Source: Pilatotrama ljubarskyi
Taxonomy: Eukaryota > Basidiomycota > Agaricomycetes > Polyporales > Polyporaceae
DNA length: 64,000 nt
Assembly (NCBI GenBank): GCA_022385805.1
Contig: MU277739.1
Location: 95,928-159,927, forward strand
Direction of reading: 5' to 3'
Shown here: positions 33,487 to 45,821 of the stretch, in pieces
Layout of the letters: each line of letters begins with the position of its first letter
Position numbering within the stretch: the stretch's first letter is position 1
The notes under the pieces: generated by a model
Databases searched by the model: none
What the model was told of the DNA's origin: nothing
The model's input: only the letters and a program-made list of their open reading frames with translations
Made by a program: the position numbers and the translations under genes

Positions 33487-35134
33487 TCAGTTCAGGCAGT
33501 TCTCGCCCCAGATCGCCTTGGCGGTGCGCACGACGAGCGAGAGCTTCTCGCGCATGGCCTGGTCGTCGACGAGATTCCCCTCCGAGTGCGACGCGAACCC
33601 GCACTGAGGGCTGATGCAGATCCTATCACGTCACCTTCATCAGCACCTGTCCGCCCCATATCAAGCGGAAGAGAAAACGCACTGGTTGAGCGCGTCCTCG
33701 AACGAGCGCTTCGGCTCGCCGGAGGCGATGATGCTCGCGGCGTTGCGCACGCGCTGCACGAGGTCGTCCACGTCCTCGAGGCGCGGGAACTTGGTCGAGA
33801 TGAGCCCGAGCACGGCCGCCTTGTGCGGCGGGAGGTGCTTGAGCGGCTCGAACGTGCCCGCGCGCGGCGTGTCGTACTCTAGGTAGTAGCAGTCGACGTT
33901 GATCTCGCGGAACAGCTTAATCGCGATGCGGTCGTACCCGCCCTCGCTGAAGTGCATGCCGTTCTACGCGAGAGCGCATCAGCCGATGGCAGGAAATGGG
34001 CTCGGAGTTGCGGGGCGTACCTTGAAGTTACCTCTGCAGAGGTGCAGACCGACGGTCATGTCCGCCGGGCGGCCCTTGAGGCAGTCGTTGTACGCCTTGA
34101 TATACGTATTCAGGAGCGCCTCGTGGTCGACGCCGCGCTCCTCCATGCCCTTGATCATTGACTCGGCACAGAAGTATGCGAGCAGCGGGTCGTCAATCTG
34201 GATGTTCCTGCACCCAGCCGCGTACAGGTCCTGGATCTCCGCCTGGTACGCCAGCGCGATGTCCGCGAAGTACTCGTCTGTTCACACAACGCCCGGTCCC
34301 CCAAAAGAACCAAGAGGAAGGCAGACTGCGGTCAGATGCATTGTGCGACAGAGCGGGGAAGGATGGAAGCACACCGTCGTTCTTGTACACGTCCTTGGGG
34401 TATGCGAACTCGCCGTGCCTGAGGTGGAACCACTCGGGCGCAGCCATCGTAATCTTGAGGTTCTTGTGCTCCTGCGCAGGGGTATCAGACGCATCGCCCC
34501 GCAGTTAGCATTCGAGATGCGGGCGCACCTCTGGAGCAGTGAGGGCCTTGAGCGCCTCGAACTGAGGCACGTAGAACTGCTTCGTGCGCTTGAGCTTCGA
34601 CTGTGGATGATCGCGCGTTGGGTGAGATCCCGTTATACGGAAGCGGAGGGAAGCCTGCGAAGGCGACCGCGGGAAGAGGAGAAACGGGGAAGATGAGAAA
34701 CGTACCACACACAGGTAGGTGTCCGCGCCCTTGAAGTCGAGCTTCTTGAACGCGGCAACGTCAGGGACGTAGTCCATGAGCATCTCAGGGGGCACGGGTT
34801 TAACGTGCTTCATGCCGTCCAGGTTGTCAAAAACGCCGTCGTAGAACATGTGTCTGCCCCGTCGCCGTATCATCTGTACCTGCCGAATCCTACGATAACA
34901 CAGAGCAAAAACGCACCTCCTGAACTCGCCATCGGTGATGCTCTTGATGCCGACTTCGCGCTGCATCTGCACGATCCCCTTGATAGCTTCATCCTCGACC
35001 TTCCTGAGCTCCTCGACCGTGCATTTGCCGTCATCGAACTCCTTGCGCTTCTCGAGGAGCTTCGCGGGCCGCTTGAGCGAGCCGATCTGCTCTGCGCGGA
35101 AAGGGGGGTTGAGCTTGAGGGTGGGCGCAGACAT
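33487..35134 (-). CDS. Cobalamin-independent methionine synthase-like methyltransferase (UROD/MetE-like)
   Basis: Single catalytic-domain relative of MetE, the B12-independent methionine synthase that moves a methyl group to homocysteine with zinc. Here it corresponds only to the C-terminal half and resembles bacterial YxjG/YxjH-type proteins. Start 'MSAPTLKLNPPFRAEQIGSL' at 35134. Motifs in order: 'VGIKSITDGEFRR', 'HMFYDGVFDNLDGMKHV', 'KITMAAPEWFHLRHGE', 'AGCRNIQIDDPLLAYF', 'VGLHLCRGNFK' (His and Cys zinc ligands), 'CYYLEYDTPRAG' (candidate Glu ligand) and 'ICISPQCGFASHSEGN' (last Cys ligand). It ends 'WGENCLN' at 33487. About seven short introns. The methyl donor and acceptor of this subgroup are not known, so methionine synthesis itself is not certain. 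Confidence 0.85.
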
Positions 35135-36495
35135 GGCAATGATGGGCGATGGTCAAGATAGGTTGAGCAGGGCTGAGCAGAGGCAGACAGGCACGGGGAA
35201 GGGCGGAAAGACGGATGCGCGCAAAATCTCAGGCGGCGGCCGCTATATAGGCCGCTGGCAGGACCGTCGAGGCAATACGAATTAGCCGCGGGAGTAGGAG
35301 GTACATATCGCGATTAGAGCAGGATCAAGCCGCGGCGGCCTGCTGAGAACATATGGAAGAACAGCCGGCGCGCTGAGGAGAGAGGTGCGCGTTGAGGGCT
35401 CCGCGCATGATGGAAGGGGAGGTGGAATGACCGGGCATGTGACAGGGCGCTGGAGGGCCGTCGAGGGCTAGTCGGGCGCAGGCGGAGTGGACTGGGGCGA
35501 GGAGGGGCTGCGGAGAGGTACGGCATGCAGACTAGAGAGGGTTCGAGGAGGGCGAGGACGATAGAATGCTTGTGAACGCTCTCAGAATGGGTGGGCAGCT
35601 CGTTGCTTCGCAAGGTGGGCGTCGGCCGTGCGCTGGGAACATTTTGTAAGCATCCATTCACCTATCCCTCAGACTTATCGCCGACGACAACCCTCCGAGA
35701 TAGCACAGACGAGGGCCTTCCCCCTCCGGAAACAGATAGTGCACGCCCTTGATATGGCTGTAGATCAGAGCGACTTGTGAGGAAGTAGCATTCGACGCGC
35801 GCATGCCAGCAGGCGGCTGAGCTGACTGAAGAGTGCAGTAACACAAGTGGCAAGCGCCCATGCTACAACTCGGTCGCGGTTCTCGGGGCCGGTGTTCCGT
35901 CAAACTAAAATAGACGCTCCAGCGGTTTGAGGAACTTGAAGAAGCCTCGCCGATCTATAGCTTGACCAGCAAGTACGGCTAGTACTCACGTACTACTCTT
36001 CGAGGCCACTCTTTGATCTGTCGACATCGTCGGATTACGATAGCAGATGAACAACTGCGAAAGTCGAGCTCCCACAGTCGTGTCTCTACGCGGGATGAAG
36101 TAATGCCTCAGGATATGCAACCCCGTCCCGTCCTGTTGCCTTGCCTTGTACATGAATACACGGTAGTATAGAATACGAATCGCCGTGGCACTCTTGAAGG
36201 CATGATTCATAAAAGGCACGCGAAGTGTGGGTGCACAGAATGCCATGCACGGTAACACATACTTCAAGTTCTTGTCACGAGAGACGGCCAGGATCCAGGC
36301 ATCGTCGCGGTAGTCCCTCTGCCAGTGTTGAATAGCGTCAGGTCCGACGTCTCTCCCTCAGATGCATAGAACATAAGAGCACGCAGAAGTAGTTTCCGAA
36401 TTCTCCAGGATATCTGCACAAGTCGACCGTCAAGGCTACATGCGACAACAAAAGATCGACCCTAGTACAACGCCGTCACACAAATACAACATATC
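35135..36495. other. Intergenic, no gene supported
   Basis: Contains the TATA box of the MetE-like gene near 35243. Minus-strand open frames near 35314-35903 have biased composition but no recognisable family. One CACTGGCA-type 8-mer at 36320-36327. Confidence 0.45.
35243..35250 (-). promoter_or_regulatory. TATA box of the MetE-like gene
   Basis: CTATATAG inside a GC-rich palindromic context, about 110 nt upstream of the start at 35134. Confidence 0.5.
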
Positions 36496-37306
36496 CTACA
36501 CCACCTCCCACCCTCGTGGCACGCCGCTGCCCGCGCTTCCAGGGCGGGCGAACGTTGACTGCGCCGCCCACTCGACCATGAGCGGCGAGCGCGCCGGACG
36601 CGCCTTCTGGACGGCATTCACCACGGCGAGCACGATGAGGCCGACGAGCACGATCCAGCCGAGCCAGGCGAAGGCCATCATCGCGGACAGAATGCGACAC
36701 GGCTCAAACTGGTAGCAGAACACGAGATTGGGCCAGATGCTCTTCGAGATGGGCCACATAGGCGGTCAGTACGGCACTCGATACGCCAGGGGAAAGGCGT
36801 ACTGTGGAGACGACACATCCAACAAGCCATAGTAGCCAGATGACGGAGAGCGCGGCGAGTTCGAAAAGATTGGCGGAGGCGGCCGACGTGATCAATGGCG
36901 GCACCCAGTGCATCCTATCCTACCCGTTAGTACGCATGACGCATGACGAAGGATCGGACAACAATTACTCACACGAATGGTATTGACCCGAGAGATAGGA
37001 GAGAGCAGACGAGCAGATGCGCGACGATAGGGTCTAGCGGGAGACATCGTAAGGCGCGCTTGATCACACAAGGAGAGACGGGAACATACCCAAGAAGTCC
37101 GCCCCGCCATTGAGAGGATCGCCTTTCGGCAGGTGGAGGGTGTAGTTCAATCTCACAGAGGTTAGGATGAGAAGAACCGCCGCAAAGACCCACTACCGAT
37201 GGAATGTGTTAGCGATCGCAGTCTCTTATAACGACTGGGTAAATATCACGCGACCCACCAAGCTAATATACAACGGAACACGAAGGATGGTGGTGAGAGG
37301 GCCCAT
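36496..37306 (-). CDS. MARVEL-like four-helix membrane protein
   Basis: Small integral membrane protein resembling fungal MARVEL-domain proteins, thought to organise membrane subdomains. Start 'MGPLTTILRVPLYISLV' at 37306, intron, 'FAAVLLILTSVRLNYTLHL' (helix 1), a Gly-rich loop 'KGDPLNGGADFL', intron, 'DPIVAHLLVCSLLSLGSIPF' (helix 2), intron, 'LFELAALSVIWLLWLVGCVV' (helix 3), intron, 'CRILSAMMAFAWLGWIVLVG' with 'LIVLAVV' (helix 4), and a short tail after 'NAVQKARPARSP'. The Cys-Arg before helix 4 is typical of this group. The four-helix count and spacing fit MARVEL, but identification rests on topology rather than a strict motif. The last intron edges are approximate. Confidence 0.68.
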
Positions 37307-38737
37307 CGCGGCGGTCTACGCCGGAAAGGGCGCACAAGGAGCGACGCGCGGCGGAGAGGAACCTGGAGGCAAAGGAGCACGGAAGTGCGAGGGAGAACGA
37401 CGGCGGTGGCGACGCCGACGGGGAGACAATATAAGTACTGGCGTGCTTGCCGAGCTTCCCCCTGACTGGAATATTCAGTGCGGGGGAGTTCTGTATAGAA
37501 CGACGGAATGGATCGGGCGGTGGTTGTCATGGCGCGCCGCAGTGGCCTCTGCTCGGGCTCTGCCACGTCCGACGCGGATTTACGTGCGCATGCACGTCTC
37601 CGAGTCGGTCTTATATCGCAACTTCTCCGCTAGCCTCGGTGCCCACATGTCTTTGGTCAGTAGCGCATGTTTGCGCCATCCTAGGGCGTTTGGGGAGTGT
37701 GGCGATAGATCATTGGTTTCATCTTCTTGGAGACGAGGATGTGGTTCGTGGAAGCAAGCAAAGTGCGACGCGTCGAGATGCGCGTCGCGACTTCTGGGCG
37801 CTTGAGAGTGCGCCCTCGGGCAAGTCGGCCATGGGCCACACCCCGAGCAGACCGAGCGTCCATATGTGTCCATCGCTAGTCTGGAGCTGCGACATAACAC
37901 GGTACCGTAAGAACATAACCTCTTGACTCTACAGTGACGCTCTCGCGCTCTCATGAGATAACATGCACCGCTGACCGTTTCATGTCCGCTTTCGAATTAA
38001 CCACCTAGCTAGAACTCCACTGGCACGAAATAGGTCGATGCGTGTGGAAGCAGAGACTGCAGGATGGATTGACGTGCAGATCTTCGGTCCTACTTTGCAC
38101 GTCCTCCTCCACTGGGATCAAGGACGATCGCCACGAATTACGAGATTCGCACGGTCTCGAGCTGACTGAAGACACGCGATGGACAGAGGATTTTACCTGG
38201 GAATAGAATGGTTACTCCCGGAAGGTACTTATCAGGACGCAAATAGAAACCCGACAAGAGGGGAAACCGACCACAAGGCCCAACTCTGCATTCCAAGATC
38301 AGGATATGGCATCAGTATTTCCGCTGTTCATGTAGTGCACGGTCATGACCTTGAAGAGCCGCCTTGCAGAGCCAACCGTACAAAGTCTGGATTGAAACCA
38401 TCAGAAACAGCCTCGTGGCTGGGCGCTGTAGCTCATAGCACCGCCCCGCCGATCACAACATACCCCGGCCCCACCAAGTCAAATTCGCCAACGAGATCAT
38501 GCACGCATCAGAGCGCTCTCACGGCCGGCGGCCGCCCTGTGAAGCTGCATCAACCGCCTTCGATCGAGGCCTGTTGGAACACCTTGATCGCCTCAACTGT
38601 AGATACAAGCTCGACAGCGCGCGGCGGCCGACACTCGCTGTGAATGCTCAGCGCAGAAGCCAGTTGAGTCCCGGTCTTGCCACGATGAGGGATAGAGCGC
38701 ATCGATCCGAGGACTTCCAGCACGTCAAGCGTGACAG
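37307..38737. other. Intergenic, no gene supported
   Basis: Left part should hold the promoter of the MARVEL-like gene. The rest has only short unrelated frames and one CACTGGCA 8-mer at 38018-38025. Confidence 0.45.
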
Positions 38738-39525
38738 TCAAAGGCGGCTGACGGTGGCAGCACTGTCGTCGATCCACGAAGAGATATCTCGCAACTGGGG
38801 CGACGGCGAGCGGGACGAGGCCAGCGCCGAGGGGGCAGAGCTGCTCCGAGAAGGAGACGGGCGCTGCCGGAGATGCCGCTGGTAATGCCTCCGCATATTC
38901 GACTTGACGTTGAACCTGCGGGGACAGCCGTCGAGCAGGCACCGGTACGCTAGATGTGGCACCGACAGCTCAGTACAAGGGGCGCGAAGGCGCGAAGCGG
39001 ACATGACGTACGTTTCGCCCCTGTATGCATGTTCACGTGCGTCACGAGACTGCTGGGGCGATTGAACCCCTTACCGCAGTGCGGGCAGCGATGTCGCCTT
39101 GAGCTTTCGGTTTCTCCGCTCGGTAGACTGTCCGAGATGGAGTCGCCGGGGTTGGACTGTATTGTGACGCGGAACGTGGGCTGCGTAGTCGCGCTCAACA
39201 TCTCGCCTTGATGTAGAGGATCCATGGCTTCATGGCGACGAGGGGTACGGCCCGAGCGATACGATAATCGAGGAGGCGATGAGAGACTGAAGCTTGAAGC
39301 CAAGTTCTCCAAGTCGGCGGTGACCGGGTGGATGCGCAAGATGCTGAGTGGAAAATTCGGGCTCGAGCTTCCCTGTCGTGCAGCATGGAGATGGTCGTCT
39401 TCAGGTAGTTGAGCAGCAGAGGGAGAGGGAGATGGTGAGGAATTGTGGGCATCCTTGGATGTGGTGGAACGGTGGTGCTCAACGCATGAGAGGTGCGGCG
39501 CTGATCGGCCGCTGGATGCATCCAA
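38738..39525 (-). CDS. C2H2 zinc finger protein A (two fingers, short tail)
   Basis: Probable nuclear DNA-binding protein, the shortest of three paralogues in the window. A Ser/Pro-rich N-terminal region with 'SSPSPSPSAAQ' leads to finger 1, 'RCPHCGKGFNRPSSLVTHVN' with 'MHTGAK' (C-x2-C-x12-H-x3-H). An intron then falls in the linker. Finger 2 is 'YRCLLDGCPRRFNVKSNMRR' with 'HYQRH' (C-x4-C-x12-H-x3-H). A Ser-rich tail 'RPSPSRSSSAPSALASSRSP' ends at the stop at 38738-38740. Unlike paralogues B and C it lacks the conserved 'GCxC' and 'LRPAF' tail. The start used is the first ATG of the long frame; B has an extra short first exon, so a further upstream exon is possible. DNA target unknown. Confidence 0.72.
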
Positions 39526-42500
39526 TACTGGCGGCGTCTGAGATGGAGACGTTCAGAAGGCTCACAAAAAATAGGATGCATCAGACAAGCTCACGGAAAG
39601 CGACGTCTTCAGGTACTCTCCGACCTCCGCCTTAGCTTTGGAAGGCGCATATCGCCGTGAGTGAGCTGAAGACGTTGGGAGCCGCCGAGTTGTCGGCTGA
39701 ACGCTCCACAGCTCTGATATGGCGATATGAGCTCAGCTTCCGGACCTCTCAGAGTGAGTGCCACTAAACCCACTCACCGGGAAACAACAAGCGGATGCTG
39801 GGAAGACTTGCGTCGAGTCGGTCCCGGTCGCGATGCACGTCCATCTGGGCGTATGTGCAGGACGATATACTGTACGAAGGCTGTGGGCGGGGAAGGTAGA
39901 TGAAGGCGGATAGAATCAGCAGTGCCGGCGCCGACTGGATATATCTTAGGTATCGCGCATTTGAATTTCAAGTACCTGGAATTGGAATAGATCTACAGCG
40001 TGCGTCGGAGGACACAAATCCCAGAAAAGCGATGCCGCTTTCCCAGAGCCAGCTTGGCTGTCTGTCGTCCTCAAAACTCAGTGTAACTCTCTACGCAGCC
40101 CGCATACCGCACAGCAACGACTCGACTTGCCAATGCGTGGATATAAGCGACGAATATGCCAGAGCGGGGGCGTCCGGACGCATCTGAATTTGTACCCGAC
40201 TACCAGGAAAGTTGAAGAGGAGTTACCTGACTCACAATTATCACTCTGTCATGGTGTCGACTGATCGACAAGTCCTCCTTCGCAGTGAGTCTAAGGCTCG
40301 GAGGACAAGTAGAACAAGATGATAGGCAGCGCAGTGTGGCCAGTTGTATCACCTGGGACGCACTGTGGCTGCACGGAGCCACCATGCGGAGGGATAGAAG
40401 TGTTTCCATTCAATACGGTCGCAAACACACTGCGTTTAGGCGATTCATAGCTTCAGCTGCGCCTGAGACGCCTTGAAGGCGCAGGGTTCTCGCCCTCGAA
40501 GGTGGGACGCCCCGTCGATCTGGCCAAAGAGAGACCTGAGGGTGGTCCAGGTCCTGGGGTTTGAGAGAACAGCGCCTGACGGTGAGCTGGACGACGCATT
40601 GCATCATAACACTCAGGCTCAACCCCTGGTCGTCTGCTCGTCCATTGGGATCAGTTAGTACTGGTAAGACAAGAGTACTTAGTAGACGCTCGTGTCGCGA
40701 CCATGATGTGACATGACCCCCGTCACAATAGCCGAGTGGTCTTGTTTTGCGCTCGGGACGCCGTGCACTTAGGTAGCTTCCACCGCAAGAGATCCTGCTC
40801 TTACTTCGGCAATAATCGCGCCAGATACAGCGGGCTCATGAGCTCTAGGTACCCCTAAATATCTTGCGCAAGACACTGCGAGTCAGTACTGGTAGCACTC
40901 ATCTTTGCGCGTGGCGGAACTTCTGGCGCGCTGGATACGACTCCTCTGTCTCTCGATTTCGAGGCTTCATTGGCCAGGCTATCGCAGCCTCTGTCCTGGC
41001 GACACTGGATACACCGGGAATGACGCTCGTGGCAACGGATATGGGTCTCTTAACATGCTCCGAGCTCAGGCGGCTCCTTCTGTCACCTCACGGACAGTGA
41101 ATGTGCTTCGTGCCGACTCGGACGTTGCGGCTACTGGAGTGAAGCGGGCACCGCATTGGCGGTGAGCCAGAAGCCTTTCCGAAGATGCACGAGTCATCAT
41201 CGCATCTGTGCAAGGCAGTGCCCAGCTCGAGCCGGCGGTCTCTGGCAACACCTGCAACGTTAGCCTTTGACGGTCCGCCGGTTCGCTTTCCCCTTGGGAG
41301 GACAAGCGCGATAGATATCGCCATGTCATTGGTATATTGGTAGATTATCCTCTCCTCTGTCACGTATGCGGTCGGAATCCATGAACAGACATTGGAGATA
41401 TCCACCCCGGGTGAGCCGCTCTTCCCTCGCCTGTGATCACGATCGTGCAAACTCATTCTGCCTTGTCACTCCTCCTTCTCTCCTTTGTTCTTGCACAGGA
41501 TATGGTCGCAGGACTCTAGCTTCAGCTGTTCTGCGTACCATGAACGGCCTTCTATACAGGACGCCATTCCACGGGGCGCCCGCGACCATAATAGTCGCTC
41601 CACAGTCGGGTATTTGGGGCATCTCTTCGGTCAAACCACGCATTCGATCCAATCGTTCCCAGGCGATTCACAACAGAAACGAGCCTGTGATACTCTATCG
41701 TGAGTCCCCACGATGACCGCTTTCTCGCCTATGGCCAATCGTCTTCGCGCGTTCGCAGTACCGTCCGATAGATGATATGCCCCTGCGCAGTTTGACAAGT
41801 CCGCAAGTCGTAGATGGTCTGCACCCCGAGCTCGTACACAGCGCTCGAGGCTGCTTGAGTTCAGATCCAGCTTGTTCGGTTCATCACCTCCCCCACTTCA
41901 GAATAATCATCATGTCGATGCAGCGCATTACCTCCGCGGTGCTTCGAGAAGGCGTAGGAAGCTCACAGACCTCACCGTCATATGTGCATTCCCACGTGTC
42001 TTGGCTCCCCAGTCAAGTATCTCTTCCTTCTGCACTAGCAAGAGGCGGCCATACCATTCAATCGTGTCGTTTATGTGCGAGGTACGTTCAGTCGACATCC
42101 AGTGAATGATCATACGTTGGTGGCGTCCAATCATACTTCTCATGGATCTCGCACAGGTTCCAATCCACGTGTAGATGGGTCGCAGCTGCATCGCGTACAA
42201 TGTAGTGCCTTATCGTACCGTACACGGAGGGTGGTCTATACTTGTCGCGGAGCCACACCCGGACAGAGCCTTCCGCAGCAGCCCTGCGCCAATTTTCATG
42301 ACCTCATGCGGCTCCGCCATCGGGTTGGGGTGTGACGATCTACGGCAAACGGTGTCGAGGAACTCCGGCAGACTCTGAGCGGTCAGCCTCCGTGTTCTGG
42401 GCTGGGTTTGTATGCGCCCACAGCGCCGACGCTGGCTTCGGTAGCTATAGTGATATTGATTGCACAGCCCTGGATCTCCACGCTGCCGCATACGTCCCCT

Positions 42501-45500
42501 TGTCCTCCGGTGCCAAGGTGTACGTACATGCGGTAAAGGTATGCTCGTGTACGTGAATGGCTCAGCTGCTGATCCCGCCAAGGGTCACCAACTAGGTACA
42601 GAGCTCGGTAGCTCTCAGTCTCCTTCTCTCGCAAAGCTCAATGTGAACCAGGCGCTTCCCCCGTTCACCGTATGACTATGGCCGGCTTCCGCTTCAAGCT
42701 CAGTCCAAAACAGTCGCCTAATCTGCTGCTTCGCCGGACGCTTCTGGTATGCATGAGAGCGCGCCGAGAGGTGCGACGACTTCTGTGGTTCAGCCTCAGA
42801 AGCTACCATCGGCTACACAGAGGGGGTCCTGGCACGCTCAGGCCCCAATTGTAACGGCCTTCTTCGGAGAAGTAGTTGGCCGGGTCTGTCCTAGCACCCG
42901 GCCGAACCGCGACCATGCAGCGTTCCCTTCTGGGCCCTCGGGGTTTCTCATACGAGGACCATATTGATGTCCGCGGACGCCTACTATGAGCGCGGCTTCT
43001 GTCCTTCATCCGGTTCGCCCGGAGGGAACATGACGGTATTGCCACTGGGCCCTCGGCATCTGGGACGCAAACCTCGCTGCCGAGCCTAAGTACCAAGTTA
43101 TGCGCGCGAAACCAACTGAGCGAACATACGAGCACGGTTAGTTATCTTACACTACGGTACTGCGTGCCTGTACATGACCGTACCAGGGCGATTAATCACG
43201 ATTGTGAGCGTGCTTCAAGTTGCTCGTGCAGCTGGTGCAGATTGTCCCAATCGGCGATCGGCACTCCTCCTGATCGGGTGTGGGAATCCGGTAACTAGTT
43301 GGGACGCCGAAGGTATCCCGGGTCTCTCCGGCAGATCGTACGTTGAGGCTCGGGTACGATGTGGTTACGCTCTCGGACGACAACCTGCCGACCGCAAATT
43401 GAGGGACTACCGTCTAATACATGTACTCTGTTGGTGAGCTTCGTGAATGGATAATCGATGACAGAGGCATTCTCGGGTAAGCCGCAAGGGTACATACAGC
43501 GCCGTACTCCCGCTGTCCAACATATGCACATCATTTCGCAACGTAGTCAGGTATGCAGGCGTATCGTCAGTGCATCTGCTTTGACTTGCTTACTTACCGT
43601 TTGTTTTGACTCGCAGTTCCAGCGGTTCGACTCGGGAAACAATGGCCCTCCAGTGACGCCTCTGGCGACAAATGTCCTCAGGCATGTTTCAACCTACCGC
43701 AGAACACCACGACTGGCGACTTATAGACCAGGCTTGTAAGGAACCAAGAGTCTCAACATAAGCGTTCTAGTAACCATCCGATCGCCACAGCGTAGTGCCG
43801 TCCAGAGCCAGTCGTTTCCGTACAAGGGGTAGTACCGCTCCCTCTGCATCACCGAAAGCAGTCTGAGAGGCCAGCGGAGAGGCTTCCGCCAATGGGCTTG
43901 CGATTCCAGCGTATGCGGAAAACCAGGCGGCGCGAATCGTCAGGACGGGGAACATCGTCGCCGATGTCAGAAAGAGTGAGGTCCCATGGTGAGTTAGCCC
44001 CCTCTTCTCGAACGTTTGGCTCATATTACGTTTCCAGAGTCGAATTAATGACATCCCCAGCCCTACAATGGTTCCTCACACAGCCTTTGCGAAGTTGCAC
44101 GGCCTTGCATGCTTGCGTCATGGGTGTTCACCCGATCCGAGTCTGCGCCTGGGCGGGCATGAGAGTCGCTGCCACATCCGCCGGCGCACCACATGGGCCA
44201 TAGCGAGAAGCATGCTCATCGACAGCCTTCACCGGTGTGAGCCAGAACCGGGCAATAACGGCGGACTCCGTACCTCCAATATCAGGCGGCGGGCGTACAA
44301 TCACCCTCCTCGATCTATCAATGATGTTTGGGGAGGGATCGTTGGAGATAGTCCTCCCGAGCAGTGTCCACTCACACGCTTACTACAAAGACCGGAGGGA
44401 GGCATGACTAGACCGTAGGCACCGCCCCTTTCGCACTGCAGCCTCACCTTTGATATCATCTCGGGTCCGGCAGCGTATTATTGCTTCACAGCGGCGAGTA
44501 AGGCACGGAGTGCACTTGAACCCTCGTCGTGACGAACTGCAGCGGATGGAGGGCCTCCGATGTCGGGCGAATCACTCCAATCGCCCATCAGGACGTCTCG
44601 AAAGGAGGGGAGGCTCAAGTGAGGGCCACCATCGATTCGCCCGGGCACTATACAAGACACCGGCCCATCGCCCATCTGTCACATGGGCACCGCCCGTTCG
44701 CAGCGGCCTCACGGCACGACTCTTCCATTACCAAGGACACCCTCTCTGGTCTTCGCCCAGCACGGATCCCCTCTGCCGCGTCACTCCGCCAGGGCTCGGC
44801 GGTTTCCTCCTCTGATCGCGGATGGCACTCAATGGCGCACCGCACTCCATCAATAGGAAGGTAACTCCCAACCCCCTCCTCCGAATCGCATCCGCCGCTA
44901 TCATTCAGTGAGTGTTTGGCTGTACGAGAATCAGCTGCGTGTCCATATCCAGGGCATGCTCATCTTGCACGCCGTACCCCGGAGACCCAGGAAGCCGCCC
45001 TGTCCCAAGTCCCCATCACCGCAGGCCGTGATCCCTTATTCCATCCGTCTGCGGGACTCGTGCCAGGGTCTTTTCAAGGCTGAGGCGTCGGCTCTCGTCT
45101 TGCCTAGGGATGTGGTCCGCTATCGACCAGCGGCCCCGCACGAGTTCCAAGGCAACGGAAGCAATTAATTGGTTGTCTAAATGGTGAGCGATCTGATCCA
45201 GCTGTAGCTCGTATTATGATGATTCACGGTGGAACAAGTTCATCAAAGATATCTGCTTTGCAACTTTCGAAAAGGACAACGCCGCCTGCGGAACTCAATA
45301 ACGATACCGCCGGATATGGGCGCAACCACGAGGTTCGCTTCTGCGCCGCTCACACTCGGCGAGCCGCTGTGAATCTCGCATCCGGTATATCGCAAATCCT
45401 GGTATGGAGAAGCCTCGGACGCTGTGCTCATGCGCTGCTGACGATCTCATTGCTCACGAGCATCGCTCAGACATGTTATCCTAACATCCCCGCCTTTCAG

Positions 45501-45821
45501 ACAGGCAAGCTATACCTATGTCGCTTAGCGTGTAGTATCGGGAGAGTTGTGGAGGTGCTTCCGATCGCGAGTTCTCACGACATAATAATACTGCACCCCG
45601 GCGCTGTCGAAGCTCGCCATATATGTCCTTACAGGCTACCAGCATCATTGTCGAATTCCCCAGTGATTGGTGATCTCCAGCGGTTGTTCTTAGGGTGTGT
45701 GGCACTGCGACCATAGTCTCTATATAACCGCTCCGTCCTTGTATGTGGTAGATGTCGCTCTGCGCCTCCCAACCCCTCGCTCCGCCTCCCTCTCGTTCCC
45801 TGCGCAATTCGTCCTTCCTGC
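39526..45821. other. 6.3 kb gene-poor region
   Basis: No gene could be supported. Open frames are short, change frame often and show no family motifs, domains or consistent codon bias. GC is lower than in the coding regions. No intact terminal repeats, reverse transcriptase or transposase motifs were seen. Probably decayed intergenic or mobile-element DNA. Confidence 0.5.

Noticed and set aside
34200..34700. Plus-strand open frame of 265 codons (33899-34696)
   Set aside because: It is the antisense shadow of the MetE-like gene, whose exons and motifs are clear on the minus strand.
40728..40800. tRNA-like A box 'TAGCCGAGTGGTC'
   Set aside because: It resembles the A box of Leu/Ser tRNAs, but no matching GGTTCGA B box, anticodon arm or acceptor pairing follows at the right distance.
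43610..43640. B-box-like GGTTCGACTC
   Set aside because: No A box or cloverleaf could be folded upstream.
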